64,000 bases of DNA from Fibrisoma montanum (GCF_003583365.1 NZ_QXED01000017.1:29273-93272); one strand, 5' to 3'; positions 38,462 to 48,095 are shown, numbered from the stretch's first letter. Notes: generated by a model not told the origin, from the sequence alone. Numbers and translations: made by a program.

Positions 38462-41400
38462 TTAAAAACCCAGATTTAAACCAACCGTAATGGTTCGCGC
38501 CAGCGGATACGAGCCGTAGTCGACGCCCCCCGTCAGCGGTCCTTCGTAGCCACTTACTTCCGGGTTATAGCCCAGGTAATCGGAAATGGTGAGGGCGTTC
38601 TGCACCCCGGCGTACACCCGCAGCGACTGCACCTTGACGCGCTGAAGCACGGTGCGCGGTACGTTGTAGCCGAGCGTAATGTTCCGGATCCGGAAGTAGC
38701 TGGCGCTTTCGACCCAGCGCGTCGACACCTGGTTGTTGTTGCCGGTGCTGCGGCTGTTGGCGCGGGGCGTTACGCCGTTGCCAGGCTGCTGGGGCGATTG
38801 CCACCGGTCGAGTACCGTTGTCAGCGCGTTGGCATTTCCTTCCAGGTTCTCGAAGAACCGGCGCGACAGGTTCAGAATCTGCCCGCCCTGTACGCCCTGG
38901 ATCACAACGCTCAGGTCGAAGCCTTTGAAGGAGACGCTGTTGGTGATGCCATACACGAAATTGGGCTGGTTGTTGCCGATCAGCGTCCGGTCGTCGGCGT
39001 TGATGCGGCCGTCGTTGTTGATGTCCTCAAACTTGACATCACCCGGCCGGCTGTCGGCGAAGTGCGGGTAGCTGTCGAGGTCAGCCTGGTCGCGGAAAAC
39101 GCCGACCTGCCGGTAGCCGTAGAAACTGCCCAGCGGTTCGCCGATTACCGTGATGTTGGTTTCGCCAACCCCCGTACCGCTCCGGATGGGGTCGCCGGTT
39201 GGCCCGAGGGCCAGCACTTTGTTCCGGTTAAACGACAGGTTCAGATCGGTCGTCCAGGTGAATGCCCCGGTCAGGTTGCGGGTACTGACGGCGAACTCCA
39301 TGCCCTTGTTTTCGACCTGGCCGATGTTCCGGATGGCCGAGGAGAAGCCCGTCAGCGTCGGCACCTGCACCGACAGCAGCAGGTCGGTAGTGATGCGGTT
39401 GTAGTAGTCGACGGTCAGGAAAATCCGGTTCTGCAAGATGCCCAGATCGAGTCCAATGTCCGTCTGGCGGCTCTTCTCCCACGTCAGGTTGCTGTTGCTG
39501 ATCGTACTGGCCGTCAAGCCATTAACCAGTGCATTACCGAATACGTAGTTGTCTTTACCCAGGACACCAATGGCCGGGTAGTTGTTGGTCGACCCATCAG
39601 CATTCTGGAACGCGTTGTTGCCGGACAAGCCATAACTCGCCCGCAGTTTCAGCTCGGAAATAACGGGAATGGCCTTCATGAACGGCTCTTCCGTGACGCG
39701 CCAGCCGACCGATGCCGATGGGAACGTACCGTACCGGCGGCTCTGCCCGAACCGCGACGACCCATCGCGCCGGATCGACGCATTGAACAGGTAGCGATCC
39801 CTGAAGGCGTAGTTGACCCGCGCAAAATACGACGCCAGCGACCACTGATCCTGAAACGATCCGCCCCCGGTGATTACTCCGGCGTTGACCGTACGGATGT
39901 TGTCGTTGGGAAAGTTGTTGGCCGTAACCCGGTTCTCCTGGTAGTCGTTCCGCTGCGCTTCCAAACCAACGAGGGCTTCAAGATGGTGGGTTGTCCCTAA
40001 ATCCCAGGTGTAGTTGAGCGTATGGTTAGTTACCCAGTTGACGTTCTGCGACGAAATGGCCGCGCCGGTGTTGAGGTTCGGGGGCAGCAACTGGTTCAGG
40101 GGCAAGGCCGACGTCTGGAACTGGTTCTGGCGGATGTAGTTCAGATCGCCACCGATCGTGCCGCGATATCGCAGGGTTTTCCAGATAGACAGCTCGGCAT
40201 AGGCATTACCCAGCAGCCGGAGCGTGTTGAATCGGTTACTGATTTCGGTAATATTAGCCACGGGGTTCGTGATACCGGGATAATCGTAAAGGCCGGCGAT
40301 AGAGGCCTGGGAGTTATAGGTCACGCCATCGGCCTGGTAGACCGGCAGGAACGGCATGATCGACAGGGCCGCGTTGATGACCCCGTTGCTGGCCCAGTGC
40401 CCGTCTGAATTGGCCCGCCTTTCTGTGGTGTAAACGGGTGTAAAACTCACCCCAACTTTCAGTTTAGACGAAAGCTGCGCGTCCAGATTTGACCGTACCG
40501 AATAGCGGTCAATCCCCGATTGTTTGATGATCCCGTCCTGCTTCAGGTAATTGCCCGACACATAGAACTGAACGCGATCCGTCCCACCAGCCGCCGACAC
40601 CTGGTAGCTGCTGATCGGTGCCTGCTGAAAAATCAGGTCCTGGTAATCGTAGTACGCCAGATTCGTGGGGTCGTCGAAGTTGATGCCGGTAAATTCGCCA
40701 CGGGGGTACCGGTAGCGCTGTCCGGCCGCCCGCTGGGTATTCGGATCATTGATCGACGAGCCCGGCACCCGCTCCAGATACGCATTGTTGGCCGCTTCTT
40801 TGGCGAATTCGGCAAACTGCTGCGAATTGAGCAGATCCATTTTCTTACTCACCTGCTGCACACCGGTGTAGTAGTCGACGTTAATGCGGCTCTGGCCCGA
40901 TTTACCGCGCTTGGTCGTGACGAGTACGACCCCGTTGGCCCCGCGCGATCCGAAAATGGCCGTGGCCGATGCATCCTTCAGGACGTCGATCTTTTCAATA
41001 TCATTGGGATTGAGCTGGTTAAGACCACCGGCATTGGTTAAGCCACCGGAATTGACCGGCTGACCATCAATCACTACCAGCGGACCATTTCCGGCGCTGA
41101 TCGACCCCAACCCCCGTACTTTGATGGATGGGCTGTTGCCGGGGGCTCCCGTATTCTGCTGCACCAGTACGCCCGGCAGACGGCCGGTCAGCCCTTCTAC
41201 TACGTTCGAAATCGGCTGATCTTTCAGCGCCCGGGTTTCGAGGGAGGCAATGGCTCCGGTCAGTTCGCGCCGGTTCTGCGTACCATACCCGACAACGACT
41301 ACTTCGCTGAGGGTCTTGTCATCGACGGCCAGCGTTACGTCGACGGTGCTCCGGTTGCCGACCGCAACTTCCTGCGTCAGGTAGCCGATAAACGAAAAGA

Positions 41401-41974
41401 TCAGCGTCGCGTTGCCATCCGGTACGCTCAGGCGGTAGGCGCCCTCGCTGTCGGTGGTTGTGCCGCGACCGGTGCCTTTCACCACGATGCTGACGCCGGG
41501 CAGGCCGTTGCCGGTTGAGCCGTCGGTGACGCGCCCCGAAATGGTCTGATCGGCCGGCACCGCAGCGTAGCGGGTTTCGGTGTCAGCAGGCTCCGTTTCG
41601 TTCTGCGACGTACCGGGCTGCCGGTTCAGAATGATCACCTTTCCCGTCAGTTCGTAGTTCAGCCGCAGGGGTTTGAGCAGGTGGTCGAGTACGTCGGCCA
41701 GCGGCTGGTTGTCCATCTGTAAGGAGACTTTTCGATCCGGCTGAATGAGCGTTGAACTGAACACGAACCGCACCTTTACTTTTTGTTCAATATCATTCAG
41801 CACCGTTCGCACAGGCTGGTTATCCATCCGCACCGAGATGCGCCGGGTAAGCAGTTCCTGTGCTTTGCCATCATGCCCGAGGGCGACGCCCATAAACAGG
41901 CCAAGCAGTACTAATTGTGTCAGCGTGAGCCGCATAGCTGTACGTACTAACTCCGGAAGTGGAGGTTTCTTCAT
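38462..41974 (-). CDS. SusC-family TonB-dependent transducer with STN domain
   Basis: A 1,170-residue outer-membrane receptor. The ATG at 41974 (MKKPPLPELV) is chosen because it opens the signal peptide; the frame is open 43 codons further up. An STN domain follows (RRISVRMDNQPVRTVLNDIE), then a carboxypeptidase-like domain (ISGRVTDGSTGNGLPGVSI), VVVVGYGTQNRREL, a plug with RGANGVVLVTTKRG and a long barrel ending GLNLGF. The STN domain is the part that contacts a FecR anti-sigma factor, and the gene for one lies 163 bp upstream. Import of the glycan should thus induce the locus. Confidence 0.95.
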   Translation of the reverse strand: MKKPPLPELVRTAMRLTLTQLVLLGLFMGVALGHDGKAQELLTRRISVRMDNQPVRTVLNDIEQKVKVRFVFSSTLIQPDRKVSLQMDNQPLADVLDHLLKPLRLNYELTGKVIILNRQPGTSQNETEPADTETRYAAVPADQTISGRVTDGSTGNGLPGVSIVVKGTGRGTTTDSEGAYRLSVPDGNATLIFSFIGYLTQEVAVGNRSTVDVTLAVDDKTLSEVVVVGYGTQNRRELTGAIASLETRALKDQPISNVVEGLTGRLPGVLVQQNTGAPGNSPSIKVRGLGSISAGNGPLVVIDGQPVNSGGLTNAGGLNQLNPNDIEKIDVLKDASATAIFGSRGANGVVLVTTKRGKSGQSRINVDYYTGVQQVSKKMDLLNSQQFAEFAKEAANNAYLERVPGSSINDPNTQRAAGQRYRYPRGEFTGINFDDPTNLAYYDYQDLIFQQAPISSYQVSAAGGTDRVQFYVSGNYLKQDGIIKQSGIDRYSVRSNLDAQLSSKLKVGVSFTPVYTTERRANSDGHWASNGVINAALSIMPFLPVYQADGVTYNSQASIAGLYDYPGITNPVANITEISNRFNTLRLLGNAYAELSIWKTLRYRGTIGGDLNYIRQNQFQTSALPLNQLLPPNLNTGAAISSQNVNWVTNHTLNYTWDLGTTHHLEALVGLEAQRNDYQENRVTANNFPNDNIRTVNAGVITGGGSFQDQWSLASYFARVNYAFRDRYLFNASIRRDGSSRFGQSRRYGTFPSASVGWRVTEEPFMKAIPVISELKLRASYGLSGNNAFQNADGSTNNYPAIGVLGKDNYVFGNALVNGLTASTISNSNLTWEKSRQTDIGLDLGILQNRIFLTVDYYNRITTDLLLSVQVPTLTGFSSAIRNIGQVENKGMEFAVSTRNLTGAFTWTTDLNLSFNRNKVLALGPTGDPIRSGTGVGETNITVIGEPLGSFYGYRQVGVFRDQADLDSYPHFADSRPGDVKFEDINNDGRINADDRTLIGNNQPNFVYGITNSVSFKGFDLSVVIQGVQGGQILNLSRRFFENLEGNANALTTVLDRWQSPQQPGNGVTPRANSRSTGNNNQVSTRWVESASYFRIRNITLGYNVPRTVLQRVKVQSLRVYAGVQNALTISDYLGYNPEVSGYEGPLTGGVDYGSYPLARTITVGLNLGF

Positions 41975-42056
41975 ACGTTTGATCGGTTTTGTGGGATTTA
42001 AGAAGTCAACGTAACGCCCGGTATGCTTCCGGCCGCCAATCAGGTTTGCTGTTTTG

Positions 42057-42084
42057 CCGGCGTCACGCTGGTGCGTGACGCCGG
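42057..42084. other. Strong hairpin between fecR and susC
   Basis: CCGGCGTCACGC (42057-42068) pairs perfectly with 42073-42084 around a TGGT loop. T5 follows on the plus strand. On the minus strand, where both neighbouring genes are read, the T run is on the wrong side for termination, so a role in mRNA processing or stability is more likely. Confidence 0.6.
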
Positions 42085-42136
42085 TTTTTAGGGCACTCAT
42101 CAATCTATCATTGGCTAATGGGTTAATTGCTCCTTT

Positions 42137-43264
42137 CTACTGGCACCCTTTCCCCGACACGACGATCTGGGCATCGAGGACTTCGTACCGGGCTTCAATT
42201 GCCTTGCACACAATGGTCAGTTTGTCGTATAGCGACTCGTCGGTGAGCGAGATCGTCAGCAGGCACTGCCGCATCACTTCCCGGTCGTAGATGATGTCGA
42301 CGCCGTAGGCTTTTTCCAGTGCCTGAAACACCTCCGTCACGGGCGCATCCGTAAACGCAAACGCCACTTCGGCCGGTTTGTCGATCAGCATTGCCGGTTC
42401 CTCCACCAGCATCTTGGTCAGGCGGGCTTCCGGTCGCGAAAACACCACCTTCTCGTTGGGAGTCAGCACTACCCCCTGCCAGGCCTGCTCCTGCGACCCG
42501 GCCGTTTTCCCGGCCGTAACAACTCCCGGCCGCACCGAAACCGAAACCTGGCCCGTTCGGACTTCGACCATCGTTTCTCTGGCCTGTTCATACGCCCGGA
42601 TGCGAAAACTGGTCCCCAGCACCTTCGTCACCAGTTCGTTGGCGTGGACCAGAAACGGCTGGCCCGGATTACGGACTACGTTGAAAAATGCATCGCCGGT
42701 GAGGTAAACCGTCCGACTGTCGAGGGCAAATCGGGCGGGATAACTAAGCCGGCTGCCGGGCTGAAGCGTTACGCGACTGCCATCGGGTAGGGTCAGTTGC
42801 TGTGGTTGGCTGGTAGCGTTATGTTGCTCGGTCAGTTGCTGATCGGCCTGTCGGGTCAGTTGCTGATACGAAACGGTTCGCTCGTCGGGCTGGACTGTCG
42901 GCCACAACGCCCACCCCAGACCCAGTATGACGACCAGCACGGCGGCTACCCGAACGGCCGGATGCTGATCCCAGCGCCGAACGGGCAACGAACGCACGGG
43001 AACGTCGGGCTGAACATCACCCATGCGTTCAACCGTTCGCCGAATGGTGGCCGTCACCTCCGCGTGGCTTAACTCAGGTTCGGCGGCTTGCAGCGCCAGC
43101 ACCACCTGGCGGGCCTGCGCCAGCATAGCCGCCTGTTCAGGATGGTCGATACCGTACGTTTCCCAGAACATCTGCTCGGCCGGCGTAGCTGATCCGCGCA
43201 CCCATCGGCGGAAGGCGTCATCGAATACAAAGTCGTCGGCTGTGTACGTAGAATAGTCAGTCAT
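42137..43264 (-). CDS. FecR-family anti-sigma factor
   Basis: A 375-residue inner-membrane protein. A cytoplasmic sigma-binding region with WVRGSATPAEQMFWE is followed by one membrane helix (about residues 103-122) and a periplasmic FecR domain (LPDGSRVTLQPGSRLSYPARF, VLGTSFRIRAYE). The C-terminal DUF4974 region (APVTEVFQALEKAYGVDIIY) resembles an STN domain. It should hold the sigma factor encoded upstream inactive until the SusC transducer is loaded with substrate. Between it and the sigma gene lies a 292-bp gap with a MITE-like inverted repeat. Confidence 0.93.
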   Translation of the reverse strand: MTDYSTYTADDFVFDDAFRRWVRGSATPAEQMFWETYGIDHPEQAAMLAQARQVVLALQAAEPELSHAEVTATIRRTVERMGDVQPDVPVRSLPVRRWDQHPAVRVAAVLVVILGLGWALWPTVQPDERTVSYQQLTRQADQQLTEQHNATSQPQQLTLPDGSRVTLQPGSRLSYPARFALDSRTVYLTGDAFFNVVRNPGQPFLVHANELVTKVLGTSFRIRAYEQARETMVEVRTGQVSVSVRPGVVTAGKTAGSQEQAWQGVVLTPNEKVVFSRPEARLTKMLVEEPAMLIDKPAEVAFAFTDAPVTEVFQALEKAYGVDIIYDREVMRQCLLTISLTDESLYDKLTIVCKAIEARYEVLDAQIVVSGKGCQ

Positions 43265-43417
43265 AGGCTGCTTGATGCCTGTCTACTGACGATTAGTCAC
43301 GGAACCGGAGCGGATACCAATTTTCCGGGAAAAATTTTTACTTTTTTTAAACGAAGAGCAAACCGAGGGTTTTGAGAACACGCAGAAGTACGTACAACAG
43401 GGTGTTTGAGAAAGGCA

Positions 43418-43504
43418 ATTTTTGTCATGCTGACGAGGGAAGCATCCTCAGGTGCAACTCTTTTTTAGCTACCGAAGATGCTTCCTTCGTCAGCATGACA
43501 AAAT
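43418..43504. repeat. MITE-like imperfect inverted repeat between sigma and fecR
   Basis: The left arm (43418-43449, beginning ATTTTTGTCATGCTGACGAG) pairs with the right arm (43474-43504, ending CGTCAGCATGACAAAAT) over about 30 bp with a few mismatches; the loop is about 24 nt. No gene is inside. Such GTCATGCTGACGA palindromes look like dispersed repeat elements. Confidence 0.8.
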
Positions 43505-43556
43505 AACCTGACTTATTTTCAGCGATTTAGGTGTTCGTTCCGTAAGATGTTGCGTT

Positions 43557-44159
43557 TTAGGAGAGCAGGGGAAGCAGAAGGGACAGCAGGGGCAGTTCGG
43601 ACGCGTACTGGCGGAGTTTCTGCAGGGCCAGCTGCAGCAGGTTGGAGACCGTCTGCGGAGCCACGCCCATTACCCCGGCAATGTGTTCCCGGTCGAGATC
43701 ATGAAAGAATTTCAGGTAGATAACCTCCTGCTGGCGTTTGGGCAGCAGGTCGAGTAACTGCTTCAGGCGGTAAGCCGTCTGGCGGGTAGCTTCGTCACTG
43801 ATGATGGCGTCCTGCACCGTGAAATCGGCCTGGAAGCGCAGTTCGTCAGCCTCGCCGAAGGGTTGAAAATACCCCTGTTTGATGGACTTGCGGTGAATTT
43901 TACGCCGGAGCGACGCCATCAGGTACGCCTTCGCCGGTATGTGCGCATCCACCGCCGACCGATGCAGCCAAACGTCGACGAAGACATCCTGGATGCAGTC
44001 TTTCACTAACTCGTGATCGGTGGTAAACTTGGTGCCGTAGTGGAACAGCGACCGGAACACCGCCTGCATGAGGGATTCCATAACGCCCCCTTCTCCCTGC
44101 AGCAATCGCTGCCAGAGACCTTGCAAGGTATTCTCATCAAGGCGGGTAGATGGACGCAT
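43557..44159 (-). CDS. ECF RNA polymerase sigma factor (FecI-like)
   Basis: A 200-residue sigma-70 family factor. Region 2 (HYGTKFTTDHELVKDCIQDVFVDVW) and region 4 (LPKRQQEVIYLKFFHDLDREHIAGVMGVAPQTVSNLLQLALQKLR) are complete. The protein ends in a very hydrophobic tail (LPLLSLLLPLLS), which may associate with the membrane or with the FecR partner. It should direct transcription of the fecR/susC/susD locus downstream. Confidence 0.93.
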   Translation of the reverse strand: MRPSTRLDENTLQGLWQRLLQGEGGVMESLMQAVFRSLFHYGTKFTTDHELVKDCIQDVFVDVWLHRSAVDAHIPAKAYLMASLRRKIHRKSIKQGYFQPFGEADELRFQADFTVQDAIISDEATRQTAYRLKQLLDLLPKRQQEVIYLKFFHDLDREHIAGVMGVAPQTVSNLLQLALQKLRQYASELPLLSLLLPLLS

Positions 44160-44200
44160 ACGTTTGGCGGGACTGAGTACTTTTCGCTAGTTCAGACGAT

Positions 44201-44208
44201 CAAAGCTA
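44201..44208 (-). promoter_or_regulatory. -7 element upstream of the sigma gene
   Basis: On the minus strand TAGCTTTG matches TAnnTTTG and lies 42 bp before the sigma ATG at 44159. Confidence 0.5.
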
Positions 44209-44249
44209 TAACATTGCCAACAATTAATTGCATTATACAAGCGGCAAAT

Positions 44250-45551
44250 TTATCGCTTTGCTAGTTCCTGCTCCCAGATCGGTCGGAGGTCCAGCAGGTA
44301 TAACTGCCGCCCATTGCCGCCGTGGGTTGAGTCGACGCAGACGAAGTTCCCGTCGTTGCTGGTGCGCGGATGGAGGTCGCAGCGCCATTCGCCGACGTAG
44401 CGCTCACCCGCCGGGAAACTCCCCAGATCAATACGTCGGTCGGTTGGCAGATGATAGAGATAGGGCGTCTGGTTCCGGTCGCTGGCCCCGGCGTAGTTGT
44501 CGTTCAGAAGCCATTGGTTATTGCGACCCGGTACGTAGGTCTGATGCCCGTTAACGGGCATTTTATCGGTCGGAATACGGTCGATTCGGCCGGTCTTATC
44601 TTCCAGGATGTAGAACGACTGCGGTTGCCCTTCGGGCCGGGTAAATGCGCAGATGTGCGTGGGATCACGCCAGACGAAGTGTGACGTAAAGCCCGACGGG
44701 TCGATGATAAAACGGTCGGAACCGTCGGGGTTCATGGTAAACATGCGCGTAACGAAGTTGGTCCGGGCCATGATCTGCCGGTCTTCGCGCCGGGCCCGCC
44801 AGCGGTGCAGAAACGTCAGGCGGCTACCGTCCGTATTCACCAGCAGGTGATTGAACCAGTGAAAGTTGTCGGCTACGGACTGCCCCTTGTGCAGCATCCC
44901 GGCAGCCTCGGCCAGCGACATAAGCAGCTTGGTGTCGCCCGTCTGTACGTCGATGCGGTACAGCCCGATCGCCTTCGGTGCTTTTTCGTCGTAGAACGGA
45001 TCGCGGATACCGGCGTAGCCGTACCCCGGCCGCAGGTCCTGAATCCGGCTGAACTCCGTGCCGATGCCCCATTTCCCATCGGGACTGAGCGCATAGATCG
45101 CTTTGGGCAGCGTCCGACGTTTGCCGGTGGCGACGTCGACAACATGGCTGACGTACTGGTCTCCGACCCGATCGTTCCAGATCACCTCCGACCGTGAACC
45201 AGGAATCCATTGCAGCATGCACCCCTGCTGCCAGCCCCAGGCCCGGCTTTCGCCCAGCTCGATCCATTTGTCGTTCCGCTGCCGGTCAACCATGCCGATT
45301 TTTATAACGTCGTCAGCCGTCGGCGAACGGCCTTCGAAGTTGACCCGCATCCCGAGCACGTAGCGATTCGTGGGGTCGAATTGCAGCTTGTCGTAGTAAC
45401 CGAACCAGTGAAAATCCGGTCCGGTCGTCAGCGGCCGGACCGGCACCGCCAGCGGCTTTCCAGTACGGCCGGCGGCCCAGATCTGTCCGGAAGAAGCCCA
45501 CAGGCCCAGGCCGGCTAAGGCGGTCTGTTTCAGAAAGTCCTGGCGATTCAT
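44250..45551 (-). CDS. Exported beta-propeller protein at the end of the glucarate cluster
   Basis: A 433-residue protein starting MNRQDFLKQTALAGLGL, a Tat-like leader in which the second Arg is replaced by Gln. The mature part has repeated WD40/TolB-like blades (FHWFGYYDKLQFDPTNRYVLG, GDQYVSHVVDVATGKRR, ALSPDGKWGIGTEFSR and FNHLLVNTDGSRLTFLHRWRA). Its architecture and His-rich motifs resemble oligogalacturonate lyase-type propellers, but I cannot assign catalysis. The ATG at 45551 is used because the frame upstream lacks a leader. It follows glucarate dehydratase on the same strand with a 90-bp gap. Confidence 0.7.
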   Translation of the reverse strand: MNRQDFLKQTALAGLGLWASSGQIWAAGRTGKPLAVPVRPLTTGPDFHWFGYYDKLQFDPTNRYVLGMRVNFEGRSPTADDVIKIGMVDRQRNDKWIELGESRAWGWQQGCMLQWIPGSRSEVIWNDRVGDQYVSHVVDVATGKRRTLPKAIYALSPDGKWGIGTEFSRIQDLRPGYGYAGIRDPFYDEKAPKAIGLYRIDVQTGDTKLLMSLAEAAGMLHKGQSVADNFHWFNHLLVNTDGSRLTFLHRWRARREDRQIMARTNFVTRMFTMNPDGSDRFIIDPSGFTSHFVWRDPTHICAFTRPEGQPQSFYILEDKTGRIDRIPTDKMPVNGHQTYVPGRNNQWLLNDNYAGASDRNQTPYLYHLPTDRRIDLGSFPAGERYVGEWRCDLHPRTSNDGNFVCVDSTHGGNGRQLYLLDLRPIWEQELAKR

Positions 45552-45641
45552 AAGGCAGCAGGTAGATGACACTACCAAAGGAAGGCACCAGGGTACTTTC
45601 TACTTATGCCAGCCATCGTTCGTGGCTGGTTTGGGCCAAAA

Positions 45642-46979
45642 CTACCACCGCACCGACTGGAATCGCCAGCCGGGCTGTACTTTCTGCATCTCAATCTCAT
45701 CGTCGCGCCTGGTCAGGCCGCAGGTCAGGTAATTCTGGTGCAGCCGGGCCAACGCGTCCCGATCGAGTTCGACTCCTAGTCCCGGGCTTTGTGGCACCGC
45801 AACGGCTCCCTCCTCGAACGTAAACCGTCCGGTCGTGACGATTTCGTCCGACTGCCAGGGGTAATGCGTATCCAGTGCGTACGGCAGTTGAGGCAAAGCC
45901 GCCCCGAGATGCACCATAGCTGCGAGCGAAATGCCGACGTGGCTGTTTGAGTGCATGGACAAACCCCGCCCGAACGTCTGACAAATGCCCGCAAGGGTAA
46001 TGGACGACCGCAAACCACCCCAGAAGTGGTGATCACTCAGAATGATATCCTCCGAGCCGAGCACGATACTGGAGACAATCTCCTCAAACGAGGTTGTACA
46101 CATATTGGTAGCCAGCGGAGTTTTTATGGCTTGCCGGACTTTTGCCATGTTCTCCTGCCCCCTGACCGGATCTTCCAGGTATTCGAGTATGGGCTCCATT
46201 TCCCGGCCGTACTGAATCGCCGTTTCGACGTTCCAGAGCGCGTTGGGATCAATTCGTAACGGTACGTCCGGACCGAAGGCTTCCCGTAAGGCGAACATGG
46301 CCTCGACTTCCTGACGGGGTTCAAATACCCCCCCTTTCAGCTTGATGGATTGAAAGCCGAACTCTGCACACATGGCTTTGGCCTGGGCTACAACGCCGGC
46401 CGGATCGAGGGCGGCTGCCTGCCGGGCGGCTGCCCAACCCGTTGCAGTGGGGTCAGTACCAAAGCCGAGTTCGCCACCGGCGCCTTCGTATTTGTAGAAG
46501 AGATAAGCCGAAAACGGCACCCGATCCCGCATCTTTCCTCCGAGCAGATCAACCACCGGCCGCCCAATGACCTTACCGATGATGTCCATGCAGGCGACTT
46601 CAACAGCGCTGAAAATGTGAACCAGTTTTCGCTGATCCCAGGGCGCTTCGCCCCGTTGCGCTGAGGTCTCGGTACCGAAACGATTGATCAGTTCCTGTCG
46701 GATTTCGTTCAGCTGAAACACATCTTTCCCGATGAGCAAGTCGCTGGATAACGCCAGGGCCGCGTCGATACTGCTGTTGCCCGGAATTTCGCTGATGCCC
46801 GAGATACCGTCATCGGTCACTAGCTCGACGATTGTCCGGAGCGCATACGGTGCGTGCAGACCAGCCGCGTTCAATAGGGGCGGATCCACGATCGCAATGG
46901 GCGTAATGTGCATCTGGTTAATGCGGGGTCCAGTCTTACCGAAGTGCCCGTTTTCCGTCAACACGCTATGCGGCTTCAT
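45642..46979 (-). CDS. gudD: Glucarate dehydratase (enolase superfamily)
   Basis: A 445-residue cytoplasmic enzyme that converts D-glucarate to 5-keto-4-deoxy-D-glucarate. The catalytic Lys-x-Lys is in IKLKGG (about 213-215), metal ligands are in RIDPNALW and YLEDPVRG, and the catalytic His lies in LSDHHFWGGLRSS. Length equals that of E. coli GudD. An alternative start at 46913 (MHITPIAIVDPPLLN) matches the usual N-terminus better; the upstream ATG overlaps the previous gene by 14 bp. It is followed by an exported propeller and preceded by the other steps of the pathway. Confidence 0.92.
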   Translation of the reverse strand: MKPHSVLTENGHFGKTGPRINQMHITPIAIVDPPLLNAAGLHAPYALRTIVELVTDDGISGISEIPGNSSIDAALALSSDLLIGKDVFQLNEIRQELINRFGTETSAQRGEAPWDQRKLVHIFSAVEVACMDIIGKVIGRPVVDLLGGKMRDRVPFSAYLFYKYEGAGGELGFGTDPTATGWAAARQAAALDPAGVVAQAKAMCAEFGFQSIKLKGGVFEPRQEVEAMFALREAFGPDVPLRIDPNALWNVETAIQYGREMEPILEYLEDPVRGQENMAKVRQAIKTPLATNMCTTSFEEIVSSIVLGSEDIILSDHHFWGGLRSSITLAGICQTFGRGLSMHSNSHVGISLAAMVHLGAALPQLPYALDTHYPWQSDEIVTTGRFTFEEGAVAVPQSPGLGVELDRDALARLHQNYLTCGLTRRDDEIEMQKVQPGWRFQSVRW

Positions 46980-48090
46980 CGGCTACGGTCTGGAGCAGTC
47001 CTTTGATATACCCATAACAGAAGGCAAATGCCTGAAAACCACTATTGCTGTCCGGGTGGGTCGGTACGTGGTCCGGCATGACCATCCCATTGAATCCAAC
47101 ATCCCGCAGGGCTCTGACAACGTGCAGAAAATTCATATCCCCGTTGTCGGGGTATACCTCCTGGAAATTGTTCCAGCCCCCCTTGATGTTACGTAGGTGA
47201 ACGTTAAAAATCTGGTTCCGCTCGCCAACCCATTTGATGATGGGCATGATTTCGGTTTTGGGATCTTTCAATCCTTCGGCGATGGAGCCAATGCAGAAAT
47301 TAAAGCCGTGGTACTCACTGTCGTAGAGCTTAGCAAAGCGCTTGATGCCGTCAAACACATCCGGGCTGTTCCAGCGCGTTATGCCGCGGTAGCCAACGGG
47401 CGCCGGAGGATCAGCAATGTGGTTGGCTAATTTGACTTTGTATTCTTTCGCGACGGGCAGGATTCGGTCGAGCAGGTAGGTAATGCGCTCAAACATCTGC
47501 TCAATCGATACGTCGCCCGCAACGGTTTTCGGATCGTTCCGCTTGAGCGCTTCTTCGTAGTTCCAGGTGCTGTACATGGCGTTTCCGCGCTTGGGATCGA
47601 CGGTTTTTCCCGTGCGCAGAACCGGCAGAATTGTGGTGTTGTAATTCAGCACTTTAATGCCGGTTTTTCCGGCCACCTGTATCATTTGCTGCAATATCTC
47701 GATTTCACGATCCCGCTCCGGGCTTTTGCCAAGCATGATGTTCGGGTATTCTACCCTATCGATCCCGGCCGAGGTCAACGGGAAGTGATAGGCATCCAGA
47801 CTAATGCCGTACTTTTCGCAGGCTTCTTTCTTCGCCAGCGAGTCGTCGAGGTCCCAGCCTTTACCGGGAATCGTTTTGGGCGCTCCACCGTCCAGATTGT
47901 ATACGCCATGCCGAGCTTTGAACTCCAGGTTCTCCTTCGACGTACCGCCCGTCTGACAACCCACCTTCATGAGCACCTTCTTCGGCTTGGCCTTGTTCAG
48001 TTCGGCTTTAGCCTCAGCCGACTCCGTTCCAAACGCAGCAGCCCCTGCGGAGCCGGCTGCAACAACGCGGATAAAATTTTTACGATTCAT
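46966..48090 (-). CDS. Mannonate-dehydratase-like TIM-barrel protein with export signal
   Basis: A 374-residue protein. Residues 1-28 (MNRKNFIRVVAAGSAGAAA...) look like a Tat-type leader without the Arg pair. The barrel has LMKVGCQTGG, GISLDAYHFPLTSAGID, VKLANHIADPPAPVGYRG, GFNFCIGSIAEG and NVHLRNIKGGWNNFQEVYPDNGDMNFLHVVRAL, matching the UxuA-like family that dehydrates D-mannonate. An exported location would be unusual for a catabolic dehydratase. It may act on another uronate or aldonate, or the leader may be vestigial. It overlaps gudD by 14 bp. Confidence 0.8.
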   Translation of the reverse strand: MNRKNFIRVVAAGSAGAAAFGTESAEAKAELNKAKPKKVLMKVGCQTGGTSKENLEFKARHGVYNLDGGAPKTIPGKGWDLDDSLAKKEACEKYGISLDAYHFPLTSAGIDRVEYPNIMLGKSPERDREIEILQQMIQVAGKTGIKVLNYNTTILPVLRTGKTVDPKRGNAMYSTWNYEEALKRNDPKTVAGDVSIEQMFERITYLLDRILPVAKEYKVKLANHIADPPAPVGYRGITRWNSPDVFDGIKRFAKLYDSEYHGFNFCIGSIAEGLKDPKTEIMPIIKWVGERNQIFNVHLRNIKGGWNNFQEVYPDNGDMNFLHVVRALRDVGFNGMVMPDHVPTHPDSNSGFQAFAFCYGYIKGLLQTVADEAA

Positions 48091-48095
48091 GGTCT

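Noticed and set aside
37034..40000. Two long plus-strand frames (about 450 and 400 codons)
   Set aside because: Antisense to SusD and SusC, no recognisable motifs, so shadows of the real genes.
44250..45551. Pectate/oligogalacturonate lyase call
   Set aside because: Propeller architecture is similar, but I could not locate a full set of catalytic residues, so it is kept as unknown.
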